Part shown: positions 1 through 9,012 of the stretch, one piece after another | Layout: each line of letters begins with the position of its first letter | How positions within the stretch are numbered: position 1 is the stretch's first letter | Translations under genes and position numbers: made by a program | Origin: an uncultured Lautropia sp. | GTDB lineage: Bacteria; Pseudomonadota; Gammaproteobacteria; Burkholderiales; Burkholderiaceae_E | Direction: 5' to 3' | Length of the DNA: 9,012 nucleotides | Assembly: GCA_938046755.1 (NCBI GenBank) | Contig: CALIXC010000113.1 | Location: 1 to 9,012, forward strand | Notes under the pieces: generated by a model | The model's input: the letters and a program-made list of their open reading frames with translations, nothing else | Databases searched by the model: none | What the model was told of the DNA's origin: nothing

Positions 1-866
1 AAGCCATCCATCTCGACCAGCAGCTGGTTCAGCGTCTGCTCGCGTTCATCGTTGCCGCCACCCAGGCCGGCGCCCCGCTGACGGCCCACCGCGTCGATCT
101 CGTCGATGAAGATGATGCAGGGGGCGTGCTTCTTGGCGTTCTCGAACATGTCACGGACACGGGCTGCGCCCACACCGACGAACATCTCGACGAAATCGGA
201 ACCCGAGATGGAGAAGAACGGCACCTTGGCTTCACCGGCGATGGCGCGTGCCAGCAGCGTCTTGCCGGTACCCGGAGGGCCAACCATCAGGACGCCACGC
301 GGAATGCGGCCACCCAGCTTCTGGAAGCGGGAGGGATCGCGCAGGAAGTCGACCATTTCCTGGACTTCTTCCTTCGCCTCGTCGGCACCAGCCACATCGG
401 CGAAGGTGACAGGGTTGTTGTTCTCATCCAGCATGCGCGCGCGACTCTTGCCGAACGAGAAGGCTCCGCCCCGGCCGCCACCCTGCATCTGGCGCATGAA
501 GAAGATCCAGACACCGATGAGCAGCAGCATGGGGAACCACGAGATGAAGATCTGCATCAGTACTGACTGCTCTTCCTCGGGCTTGGCATTGACCTGAACG
601 CCATACTTCATCAGGTCGCTGACCATCCAGATGTCGCCGGTGGAAGGGACATACGTGGACAGGGTGCGGCCGTCGCGGGTGCGCACGCGCACGGCGCGAC
701 CATCGATCTGCACGCTGTCGACCTGGCCGTTCTCGGCCTCTTTCATGAATTGGGAATACGGAATGTCCCCGACACGCCCCTGCCGTGTCTCGAACTGTCG
801 GAACACGGTAAACAGGACCAGGGCGATGATCACCCAGACGGCTGCTTTGGAAAACGCGTTATTCAC
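1..866 (-). CDS. ftsH: ATP-dependent zinc metalloprotease FtsH (5' part, 3' end outside window)
   Basis: Membrane-anchored AAA+ protease that extracts and degrades misfolded membrane proteins and short-lived regulators. The window holds residues 1-288. A short cytoplasmic N-terminus is followed by TM1 (about residues 8-23), a periplasmic domain, TM2 (about 105-124), a glycine-rich linker ([17 protein letters not shown]) and the start of the AAA module. Walker A GPPGTGKT is at 196-203, the pore motif MFVGVGA at 228-234, and Walker B IIFIDE at 251-256. The HEXXH protease domain lies beyond base 1. I chose GTG at 866 ([11 protein letters not shown]) because the family begins with MNN-FSKAAVW and a GAGG Shine-Dalgarno sits 8 nt upstream. 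An in-frame ATG at 887 would add seven residues (MPNEEEQ) and lacks that support. It is co-oriented with rlmE 170 bp upstream, the usual rlmE-ftsH order. The reading frame is intact throughout. Confidence 0.97.
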   Translation of the reverse strand, partial: MNNAFSKAAVWVIIALVLFTVFRQFETRQGRVGDIPYSQFMKEAENGQVDSVQIDGRAVRVRTRDGRTLSTYVPSTGDIWMVSDLMKYGVQVNAKPEEEQSVLMQIFISWFPMLLLIGVWIFFMRQMQGGGRGGAFSFGKSRARMLDENNNPVTFADVAGADEAKEEVQEMVDFLRDPSRFQKLGGRIPRGVLMVGPPGTGKTLLARAIAGEAKVPFFSISGSDFVEMFVGVGAARVRDMFENAKKHAPCIIFIDEIDAVGRQRGAGLGGGNDEREQTLNQLLVEMDG

Positions 867-913
867 CTGCTCTTCCTCATTGGGCATGCAGACCAAGCGC
901 CTGCAGCCGGTTG

Positions 914-919
914 ATTCTA
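914..919 (-). promoter_or_regulatory. Possible -10 element for ftsH
   Basis: On the minus strand this reads TAGAAT, five of six matches to the sigma-70 -10 consensus, 47 bp upstream of the ftsH GTG start. I see no good -35 hexamer at 16-18 bp, and no sigma-32-type element. This is a weak candidate only; ftsH could also be read through from rlmE. Confidence 0.2.
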
Positions 920-944
920 CGCTGTTGCGTCGGATTTTCCGTGC

Positions 945-979
945 TTTTGTACCGGACGGCACGAAGCCGTCCGTCAAAA
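945..979 (-). other. Strong stem-loop between rlmE and ftsH
   Basis: A perfect 8-bp stem, CGGACGGC (953-960) with GCCGTCCG (966-973), closes a 5-nt loop. TTTTG (945-949) and CAAAA (975-979) outside it can also pair across a small asymmetric internal loop. It begins 58 nt past the rlmE stop and ends 79 nt before the ftsH start. On the minus strand the 3' arm is followed by CAAAA rather than a U tract, so it is not a classic intrinsic terminator. It could be a partial or Rho-assisted terminator, an RNA-processing or stability element, or an ftsH leader structure. Pairing is read directly from the sequence; the role is inference. Confidence 0.5.
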
Positions 980-1036
980 GCCCGTTTCGGCCACGATAGC
1001 CGCAGAAGCCGACAAGATGACGGCACTTCCATGGTA

Positions 1037-1756
1037 TCAACCACGACTGGCGCTCGTAGCCGCCGACTTCAGACCGCGGCCCAGCAGATAGGTTTCCGCC
1101 GAGCGGTCACGCGAAGCCTTGGGCTTGCGTGGCTGCACGACGGAAAAGTGATCCTTGAAAAGGCGCACCAGCTGGCTGTAGCCGCTGCCATGGAACACCT
1201 TGATGAGCAGCGCACCCTCCGGCTTGAGCCAGCGGCTGGCAAAATCGACCGACAGCTCGGCCAGATCCTGCATGCGTGCGGTATCGGCAACCCCTACACC
1301 GCTCAAGTTGGGGGCCATGTCCGACAAAACAAGATCGACCTTGCCGCCGTCCAAGAGCGCCTCCAGTCGGTCAAGCACGTCCTGCTCACGGAAATCGCCT
1401 TGCAGGTAGTCCACATCCGGGATGGGCTCCATGGGCAACAGGTCCAGTGCGACGATTCGGCCCTGGATGGACACCTGCGGGGCTTCGCCGCGCAGGTCGT
1501 CGGCCTTGCGCACATCCTCGGCCAAGTTGGGCGCCGCCAGCCGCCGGCGGACCACCTGCGACCAGCTGCCCGGGGCCGAGCCCAAGTCCACCACGGTCAT
1601 GCCGGGGCGGATGAGACGGTCCTGCTCGTCGATGCCGATGAGCTTGAAGGCGGCCCGCGCCCGATAGTGATGGCGCTGTGCCAGCTTCACGTAGGGGTCG
1701 TTCAGGTGGTCGTGGAGCCAGGCCCGGTTCACCTTCTTGCTGCGACTGCTCTGCAT
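1037..1756 (-). CDS. rlmE: 23S rRNA (uridine-2'-O)-methyltransferase RlmE (FtsJ/RrmJ)
   Basis: SAM-dependent methyltransferase that 2'-O-methylates a uridine in the A-loop of 23S rRNA (U2552 in E. coli) late in 50S assembly. From the ATG at 1756 it has 239 residues. SAM motif [14 protein letters not shown], is at 56-68. The catalytic tetrad is visible: K38 (AAFKL), D146 (LSDMAPN), K186 (LIKVFHG) and E221 (RSAETYL). K38 has the E. coli number while the other three are shifted by exactly 22, so there is one loop insertion of about 22 residues (roughly 74-97). The matching K38 number and a GAG Shine-Dalgarno 6 nt upstream favour ATG 1756 over an in-frame GTG at 1783, which would add nine residues and has no ribosome site. 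It diverges from yhbY and lies upstream of ftsH. Confidence 0.95.
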   Translation of the reverse strand: MQSSRSKKVNRAWLHDHLNDPYVKLAQRHHYRARAAFKLIGIDEQDRLIRPGMTVVDLGSAPGSWSQVVRRRLAAPNLAEDVRKADDLRGEAPQVSIQGRIVALDLLPMEPIPDVDYLQGDFREQDVLDRLEALLDGGKVDLVLSDMAPNLSGVGVADTARMQDLAELSVDFASRWLKPEGALLIKVFHGSGYSQLVRLFKDHFSVVQPRKPKASRDRSAETYLLGRGLKSAATSASRG

Positions 1757-1804
1757 GGATGGCTCAAGTGAATGATATGGCACCCCGAAGGGAGGGACAC
1801 GCTC

Positions 1805-1810
1805 TAGAAT
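1805..1810 (+). promoter_or_regulatory. Possible -10 element for yhbY
   Basis: TAGAAT on the plus strand matches five of six -10 consensus bases and lies 56 bp upstream of the yhbY ATG, in the divergent rlmE/yhbY intergenic region. No recognisable -35 hexamer sits 16-18 bp upstream, so the call is weak. Confidence 0.22.
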
Positions 1811-1821
1811 GGAATGTCATG

Positions 1822-1840
1822 CGTGGGCACGGGGCCCACG
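1822..1840. other. Hairpin in the divergent rlmE/yhbY intergenic region
   Basis: A perfect 7-bp inverted repeat, CGTGGGC (1822-1828) and GCCCACG (1834-1840), encloses a 5-nt loop. It lies between the -10-like site and the yhbY start, so it would be in the 5' leader of a yhbY transcript. It ends 26 nt before ATG 1867 and leaves the ribosome site free. No U tract follows on either strand. It may be an RNA leader fold or a protein-binding dyad shared by the divergent genes; the sequence does not decide. Confidence 0.4.
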
Positions 1841-1866
1841 GCAGAAGATCATTCGACACGAGAAAC

Positions 1867-2163
1867 ATGCCTTCTTTGTTGCTGGAAAAGGCCGAGCGCA
1901 AAGCGCTGGCGGCCCAGGCCCACCCCCTGAATCCGGTCGTGCTGCTGGGCGCGGCCGGGCTCACGCCGGCGGTGCTGCAGGAAATCGACCGCGCCCTGGC
2001 AGCCCACGCGCTGATCAAGGTGCGGCTGGCCGGCATGGACCGGGACACCCGGCAGGCTGCCAGCGAGCAGATCAGCGACAGCACGTCCAGCGCGGCGGTA
2101 CAGCTGATCGGAAACGTGCTGGTGCTTTACCGACCGAAGCCTGACGAGGACGATCTGTCCTGA
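1867..2163 (+). CDS. yhbY: YhbY-family RNA-binding protein (CRS1/YhbY domain)
   Basis: Small KH-like RNA-binding protein associated with pre-50S ribosomal particles. The 98 residues match the family's single-domain length (E. coli YhbY is 97). The sequence shows the AHPLNPVVLLG opening, the GxxG loop as GAAG followed by LTPAVLQEIDRAL, the LIKVR strand, and the closing IGNVLVLYRP strand. An acidic tail (KPDEDDLS) ends the protein. I chose ATG 1867 (MPSLLLEKAER) because it places the first helix where the family starts. An in-frame ATG at 1819 would add 16 residues and put the upstream hairpin inside the gene. The Shine-Dalgarno is weak. It diverges from rlmE, another 50S assembly factor, and converges on greA. 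Confidence 0.93.
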   Translation: MPSLLLEKAERKALAAQAHPLNPVVLLGAAGLTPAVLQEIDRALAAHALIKVRLAGMDRDTRQAASEQISDSTSSAAVQLIGNVLVLYRPKPDEDDLS

Positions 2164-2208
2164 TGATAGCGTGGCCGACGCCAGCCACACCTTGATATTT
2201 TCAAATCA

Positions 2209-2240
2209 GGGCCATTGGAATTTTCTGTGGCCCCTTTCTC
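2209..2240 (+). terminator. Intergenic terminator between yhbY and greA, possibly bidirectional
   Basis: GGGCCA (2209-2214) pairs perfectly with TGGCCC (2228-2233) across a 13-nt loop. On the plus strand CTTTCTC follows directly, a pyrimidine-rich tail 45 nt past the yhbY stop. On the minus strand the stem is followed by a less regular TGATTTGAAAAT stretch downstream of greA. Position between two convergent stops fits a shared terminator. The stem is short and the tail is interrupted by C, so efficiency is uncertain. Confidence 0.5.
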
Positions 2241-2265
2241 GTTCTGCCTTGGCAGCCGCAGCGGC

Positions 2266-2745
2266 TCAGCGATAGAGGACATCCAGGATCTCGTACTCGC
2301 GCTCGCCGCCCGGCGCCTGGAAGGAAGCGACATCACCGGCGTACTTGCCGATAAGGGCGCGGGCCAGCGGGCTGGCCACCGAGATCTTGGACAGCTTCAG
2401 GTCGGCTTCGTCCTCGCCGACGATCTGGTAGGTGACCTTGTCACCCGAATCGATGTCTTCGAGCTGCACGGTGGCGCCGAACACGACGCGACCGTCGGCG
2501 TCCAACGCAGCCGGATCGATGATCTGGGCAGCCGACAGCTTGCCTTCCAGCTCGGCAATGCGCCCCTCGATGAAGCTCTGCCGCTCCTTGGCCGACTCGT
2601 ATTCGGCGTTCTCGGACAGGTCGCCCTGGGCGCGCGCCTCGGCAATGGCGTTGATCACGTTCGGCCGCTCGACCGACTTGAGGCGCTGCAGTTCGTCCTT
2701 CAGAAGCTGGGCGCCATGCTTGGTCAACGGAATGGAGGTGGCCAT
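2266..2745 (-). CDS. greA: Transcription elongation factor GreA
   Basis: Binds the RNA polymerase secondary channel and stimulates cleavage of the 3' RNA in backtracked complexes, so that elongation can resume. At 159 residues it has family length. The N-terminal coiled coil (about 1-76) carries the tip motif GDLSENAEY at 41-49 with the catalytic acidic residues D42 and E45. The C-terminal FKBP-like domain includes GRVVFGATV, the GEDEAD turn and [14 protein letters not shown]. Start ATG 2745 ([15 protein letters not shown]) agrees with the family; a GGAG Shine-Dalgarno lies 11 nt upstream, slightly far. It lies 247 bp downstream of carB on the same strand and probably has its own promoter and leader there. 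It converges with yhbY; an inverted repeat at 2254-2266 abuts its stop. Confidence 0.97.
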   Translation of the reverse strand: MATSIPLTKHGAQLLKDELQRLKSVERPNVINAIAEARAQGDLSENAEYESAKERQSFIEGRIAELEGKLSAAQIIDPAALDADGRVVFGATVQLEDIDSGDKVTYQIVGEDEADLKLSKISVASPLARALIGKYAGDVASFQAPGGEREYEILDVLYR

Positions 2746-2760
2746 GATGGAAGAGTCTCC

Positions 2761-2788
2761 AAAAAGACAAGACCCCGGGGCAGCGGGG
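2761..2788 (-). promoter_or_regulatory. Candidate attenuator-like leader element before greA
   Basis: On the minus strand a CCCC run (2788-2785) can pair with GGGG (2776-2773) across an 8-nt loop, followed at once by TCTTGTCTTTTT (2772-2761). A pure G-C stem plus U-rich tail 16 nt before the greA start resembles a weak intrinsic terminator. In E. coli the greA leader is known to be terminated early, giving the GraL small RNAs; a similar role here is inference. The stem is only 4 bp, so confidence is low. Confidence 0.25.
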
Positions 2789-2897
2789 AAGGCCTGAGCG
2801 GATACTGCGGTCCAGACCTTCGCCGGTGCCTCGGGGCCCGGGTAGGGGTTGATGTCGGCCAGTTTACACGATTTGGTCGCTTTGGGGCACGGTTTTC

Positions 2898-2924
2898 ATG
2901 ATACAGAAAGCCACCAATGGTCAG
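2898..2924 (-). promoter_or_regulatory. Possible sigma-70 promoter for greA
   Basis: On the minus strand CTGACC (2924-2919, four of six -35 matches) and TATCAT (2903-2898, five of six -10 matches) are 15 bp apart, a short spacer. Transcription would start near 2890 and give a greA leader of about 145 nt. Weak prediction. Confidence 0.22.
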
Positions 2925-2925
2925 G

Positions 2926-2964
2926 GGCCTTCGGGCTGCCCGGCACCGAATCGGACTGTACCGG
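2926..2964 (-). other. Two adjacent stem-loops just past the carB stop
   Basis: Reading along the minus strand, the first stem pairs CCGGTAC (2964-2958) with GTGCCGG (2946-2940), seven pairs including one T-G wobble. The second is a small AGCC/GGCC stem (2937-2934 with 2929-2926) around a CGAA loop; on the other strand this loop is TTCG. They start 28 nt past the carB stop. Without a U tract they are not a classic terminator, but they could protect the carAB mRNA 3' end or assist Rho-dependent termination. Confidence 0.3.
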
Positions 2965-2992
2965 CCGCAGGCGCATAAGGCCGATCACCCCC

Positions 2993-6259
<3,267 letters not shown>

Positions 6260-6266
6260 GGCAGGA

Positions 6267-7349
6267 TCACAGGCTGCGGTGCTCGGCCATCAGCCGAGCA
6301 AACCGCTCGAAAAGAGGAATGATGTCGTGGGGGCCGGGACTGGCTTCGGGGTGGCCCTGGAAGCTGAAGGCCGGCGCATCGGTCAGCTCGATACCCTGCA
6401 GCGAGCCGTCGAACAGCGACACGTGGGTGACGCGCACCCGGGCCGGCAGCGAGTCGGCATCCACCGCAAAGCCATGGTTCTGGCTGGTGATGCTGACGCG
6501 GCCGGTGTCGAGGTCCTTGACCGGATGGTTGGCGCCGTGGTGGCCGAACTTCATCTTGACGGTGCGCCCGCCCGCGGCCAGACCCAGCAGCTGGTGCCCC
6601 AGGCAGATGCCGAAAAACGGCACCTTACGGTCGAGGAAGGTACGTAGCGCGTCGATGGCGTAGGTGCAGGGTTCCGGATCACCAGGACCATTGGAGAAGA
6701 AGACGCCGTCGGGCTTCATGGCCAGCACGTCGGCCGCCGGCGTGGTGGCGGGCACGACGGTCACGTCGCATCCCTGGTCGGCCAGCAGACGCAGGATGTT
6801 GCGCTTGGCGCCGAAGTCGTAGGCGACGACGCGCAGACGCCGGCCGTCCGGACCCGGTGCGCCTTCGTGCGGCTGGGCGCGATGGCCGTCGGTGAGCGAC
6901 CAGCTGCCCTCTTCCCAGACATAGGGTTTCTGCACGCTGACTTCCTTGGCCAGATCCATGCCGGCCAGACCGGGAAAGGCGCGCGCCGCTACCAGTGCGG
7001 CATCGATGTCAAGCGGATCGTCGATGCCGGCGGCCGCCACCAGGCAACCGTTCTGGGCACCGCGCTCGCGCAGCAGCCGGGTGAGCCGGCGGGTGTCGAT
7101 GCCGACCAGGCCGATCTTGCCGTGTTCCTTGAGAAGATCGGGCAGCGACTGCTGGGCCCGCCAGCTGGAGACCTGCTGCGGCAGCGCCCGGATGACGAGA
7201 CCGGCGACATGCAGCGCCACCGATTCCATGTCTTCGGAATTGGCGCCGGTGTTGCCGATCTGTGAGGCAGTGAGCGTGACGATCTGTCGTGCGTAGCTCG
7301 GGTCTGACAGAATTTCCTGGTAGCCGGTCATGGAGGTGTTGAAGACCAC
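6267..7349 (-). CDS. carA: Carbamoyl-phosphate synthase small subunit CarA, N-terminus missing
   Basis: Glutamine amidotransferase subunit that hydrolyses glutamine and passes ammonia to CarB. The class I amidotransferase domain is complete: oxyanion-region FSNGPGDPE, nucleophile elbow GICLGHQ with the catalytic Cys, and GHPEASPGP with the catalytic His and Glu. The first usable start is GTG 7349, giving 360 residues against about 380 for the family. That start is suspect. The in-frame codons upstream still read [13 protein letters not shown] (7388-7350), which aligns without gaps to the family segment just before [14 protein letters not shown]. Above 7388 homology ends, there is no ATG, GTG or TTG before an in-frame stop at 7488-7490, and the usual DG-x-x-F strand is absent from all frames. 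The gene therefore appears 5'-truncated, by real recombination or by assembly error. It also has TASQIGN where most relatives have TYPHIGN. Confidence 0.93.
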   Translation of the reverse strand: MVFNTSMTGYQEILSDPSYARQIVTLTASQIGNTGANSEDMESVALHVAGLVIRALPQQVSSWRAQQSLPDLLKEHGKIGLVGIDTRRLTRLLRERGAQNGCLVAAAGIDDPLDIDAALVAARAFPGLAGMDLAKEVSVQKPYVWEEGSWSLTDGHRAQPHEGAPGPDGRRLRVVAYDFGAKRNILRLLADQGCDVTVVPATTPAADVLAMKPDGVFFSNGPGDPEPCTYAIDALRTFLDRKVPFFGICLGHQLLGLAAGGRTVKMKFGHHGANHPVKDLDTGRVSITSQNHGFAVDADSLPARVRVTHVSLFDGSLQGIELTDAPAFSFQGHPEASPGPHDIIPLFERFARLMAEHRSL

Positions 7350-7569
7350 CTCTCCGGCGGAAAGCCCCGCCGCACCGAAGGAATATCCAGAATTGATCGT
7401 CGGGTATTGGGTGACGTCCCGGCCAGATTGTTCTGCTCGAAGCGCCTCGGGCGCTGAGCATCGTGCGAGTGGTGCAAGAACGAAACGCTACCACGGAAGC
7501 CGGCAGGCATCTTCGGGACCGGGGAGCAGGGACACTGCTTGGCCTCTGCCCAGGGTCCGCGAGCCCTCC
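7350..7569 (-). other. Junction and spacer: residual carA 5' codons plus unrecognised DNA
   Basis: Bases 7350-7388 are still recognisable carA codons with no start. From about 7389 to 7569 I recognise no gene in any frame. The open frames here (for example a GTG at 7573 overlapping the permease stop) run out of frame into carA and show no known motif. A GGAGG on the minus strand follows the permease stop (7569-7565), but no ATG, GTG or TTG lies within a usable distance. No IS-type terminal repeats, target duplication or integrase fragment is visible. The stretch probably belongs to the permease side of the junction. Confidence 0.6.
7434..7460 (-). terminator. Candidate terminator hairpin downstream of the permease gene
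   Basis: TGCTC (7434-7438) and AGCGCC (7441-7446) pair with GGCGCT (7450-7455) and GAGCA (7456-7460). That makes 11 base pairs, interrupted by a 2-nt bulge (7439-7440), around a 3-nt loop. It lies about 110 nt past the permease stop. On the minus strand no U tract follows, so it would be the tail-less hairpin type often proposed for actinobacteria, or only a structured 3' end. The pairing is visible; the function is inferred. Confidence 0.4.
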
Positions 7570-9012
7570 TCACATCCTGTTATTCGCAGCTGGTTCACTT
7601 CCTGGGCCAGTGCGGCCCGCACGTGTGGCGAGCCAGCCTCCGACCGCCGCGAGCAGGGCCGTCAGGGCGAAGGTGCTGGAGAGTTGCATTGCGATCTCGG
7701 GCACCGTAAACCCGAGCGCAACCACCGCGACCAGCGCAACCAGCGTCGCCCAGGACAGGACCACCGGGAAGCCCTGGGACGAGGGGGTGCCGTCGCGGAC
7801 GGCGCGGCGGCGCAGCGCAAGGTGCGAGACGATGATCCCCAGCCAGATGACGATCATGGTGGAGCCGACCATGTTCAGCAGGAATTTCAGCACCTCTTCC
7901 GCCCAGAAGTAGTTCAGTGCCGCCGCGACGAACCCGAGGAACGAGGTGGACAGCACAGCCGCCACGGGCACGCCTCGAGCGTTCGTGCCGCGCATCATCG
8001 CGGGCCCCATGCGTCGCTCGGCGAGCGAGAAGATCATGCGCGACCCGCCGTAGAGATTCGCGTTGAGCGAGGACAGCAGCGCGACGACGATCACGATCCC
8101 GATGAGTGCCGCGATGGCGGGCAGTCCCGCCGCGTTCAGGACCGCGACGAAGGGCGCTTCCTTGAGGGAGGGATCGTTCCAGGGCAGGGCGAGCAGCATG
8201 ATCGTCACAGCGCCCATGTAGAAGATGAGGATGCGCCACAGGATCGTGTTGACGGCCTTCCTGATGCTGCGTTCCGGGTCGGCGGTCTCGGCGGCGGCGA
8301 CAGCGACTATCTCCACACCCCCGAAGGCGAAGATCACGACCAGCAGAGCCGATGCGACTCCCTTGACTCCGTGAGGCATGAAGTCGCTTCCCAGAAGGTT
8401 CCCCCACCCGGGCGAGGGCGCTGGGGCGAACCCGAGAAGGAAGGCCATTCCAAGCACCAGAAATACCGCCACGAAGGCGATCTTGATCAGCGAGAACCAG
8501 AATTCGAATTCACCGAAACTTCCCACCTTGAACAGGTTGATTCCCGTGAAGACCACCATGATGATCAGCGCAAATCCCCACTGCGGGACACCGGGAACGA
8601 GCGTGTTCAAGTACCGTGCCGCCGCGGTTGCCTCGGTCGCGACCACCAGCCCCATCTCGATCCACCACAGCCAGCCGATCGCAAATCCGGCAGCAGGTCC
8701 GAGGGCCTTGTCCGCGTAGTAGGAAAACGCCCCCGGGTTCGGGTCTTCCGCCACCATATCGCCGAGCATGCGCATCACGGCCAGGACGATCGCCCCGGAG
8801 ATCACATAGGACAGCAGCACCGCGGGTCCTGCCGTCGCTATGCCCGCGCCGGAACCCACGAACAGCCCGGCTCCGATGGCGGATCCGAGGCTCATCATCA
8901 CGAGGTGACGGGGTTTCATCGCGACCTTCAGGTCGCCTTCCGGAGAGGGCACCGGGTTTCCTCCTACATCTTCTGCGTCGCCTTCACGAGTCGCGTGAAC
9001 AACGCGGCTCAC
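7570..9012 (-). CDS. Amino-acid permease, AroP/GabP-like (APC superfamily), actinobacterial in character
   Basis: Proton-coupled amino-acid uptake across the inner membrane is the likely role; the substrate cannot be told. About 12 hydrophobic segments are visible. TM1 (about residues 36-58) carries the APC signature SLGSAIGAGLFVGSG that binds the substrate backbone. Further family marks are the MRMLGDMVAEDPNPGAFSYY loop after TM2, GWLWWIEMGL in TM3, FAFGGVEIVAVAAAE in TM6 and SLNANLYGGSRM after TM8. From GTG 9012 it has 480 residues, near full family length. That codon lies on the window edge, so the true start may be further out; ATG 8919 is too close to TM1. It is co-oriented with carA but separated by the junction region. 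The loop and tail sequences read like Gram-positive actinobacterial permeases, which I infer from memory, not a search. Confidence 0.85.
   Translation of the reverse strand: MSRVVHATREGDAEDVGGNPVPSPEGDLKVAMKPRHLVMMSLGSAIGAGLFVGSGAGIATAGPAVLLSYVISGAIVLAVMRMLGDMVAEDPNPGAFSYYADKALGPAAGFAIGWLWWIEMGLVVATEATAAARYLNTLVPGVPQWGFALIIMVVFTGINLFKVGSFGEFEFWFSLIKIAFVAVFLVLGMAFLLGFAPAPSPGWGNLLGSDFMPHGVKGVASALLVVIFAFGGVEIVAVAAAETADPERSIRKAVNTILWRILIFYMGAVTIMLLALPWNDPSLKEAPFVAVLNAAGLPAIAALIGIVIVVALLSSLNANLYGGSRMIFSLAERRMGPAMMRGTNARGVPVAAVLSTSFLGFVAAALNYFWAEEVLKFLLNMVGSTMIVIWLGIIVSHLALRRRAVRDGTPSSQGFPVVLSWATLVALVAVVALGFTVPEIAMQLSSTFALTALLAAVGGWLATRAGRTGPGSEPAANNRM

Noticed and set aside
911..1771. A 286-codon plus-strand open frame antisense to rlmE
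   Set aside because: Low-complexity composition, no motif, and complete overlap with rlmE, whose catalytic residues are all in place on the other strand.
1757..1783. The longer rlmE form starting at GTG 1783
   Set aside because: It adds nine residues not seen in the family and lacks a Shine-Dalgarno, while ATG 1756 gives the E. coli position for K38 and has a GAG at proper spacing.
2864..2899. An 11-codon leader peptide ([11 protein letters not shown]) upstream of greA
   Set aside because: It has no ribosome binding site, no regulatory codon run, and overlaps the predicted promoter start region; chance occurrence is likely.
7381..7394. An ARG box (arginine repressor operator) upstream of carA
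   Set aside because: The GAAT repeats here are direct rather than inverted, so the palindromic ARG box pattern is not met; the site also overlaps carA codons.
7380..7500. A frameshift hiding the normal carA N-terminus
   Set aside because: All three minus-strand frames were read. None contains a DG-x-x-F strand or a plausible CarA start, so a single indel cannot restore the gene.
7328..7573. An 81-codon minus-strand frame starting at a GTG that overlaps the permease stop, considered as a small gene
   Set aside because: It runs out of frame into conserved carA codons, shows no known motif, and has no ribosome site of its own.

Overview
The window reads as a GC-rich betaproteobacterial chromosome segment, most likely Burkholderiales. 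The basis is the ordered set carA-carB-greA / yhbY / rlmE-ftsH, which I know from that group, together with FtsH, GreA and CarB sequences of the same flavour. The genus cannot be fixed from sequence alone.

Layout, left to right. ftsH (minus strand) enters the window with its first 288 codons; its 3' part lies beyond base 1. Next is a 170-bp gap with a strong hairpin, then rlmE (minus), which probably reads towards ftsH. yhbY (plus) diverges from rlmE across a 110-bp intergenic region with a second hairpin. greA (minus) converges on yhbY, and a stem-loop between the two stops may end both transcripts. carB and carA (minus) lie upstream of greA, 7 bp apart. At the right end, also on minus, is a 12-TM amino-acid permease of the AroP/APC type whose sequence looks more actinobacterial than betaproteobacterial.

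Most of the genes are housekeeping. CarA and CarB together make carbamoyl phosphate for arginine and pyrimidine synthesis. GreA rescues backtracked RNA polymerase. YhbY and RlmE act on the 50S ribosomal subunit. FtsH is the membrane AAA+ protease.

The one real anomaly is at the 5' end of carA. CarA homology runs upstream of the only usable in-frame start (GTG at 7349) to about base 7388 and then stops. The N-terminal DG-x-x-F segment and any ATG/GTG/TTG start are missing, and no other frame supplies them. Beyond that point come about 180 bp of unrecognised DNA with a terminator-like hairpin, then the permease. This looks like a junction between two DNA sources: either a real insertion or recombination that beheaded carA, or a chimeric assembly. 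I found no CRISPR array, tRNA, rRNA, insertion sequence, defence cassette or convincing new system. No gene-free stretch exceeds 300 bases.
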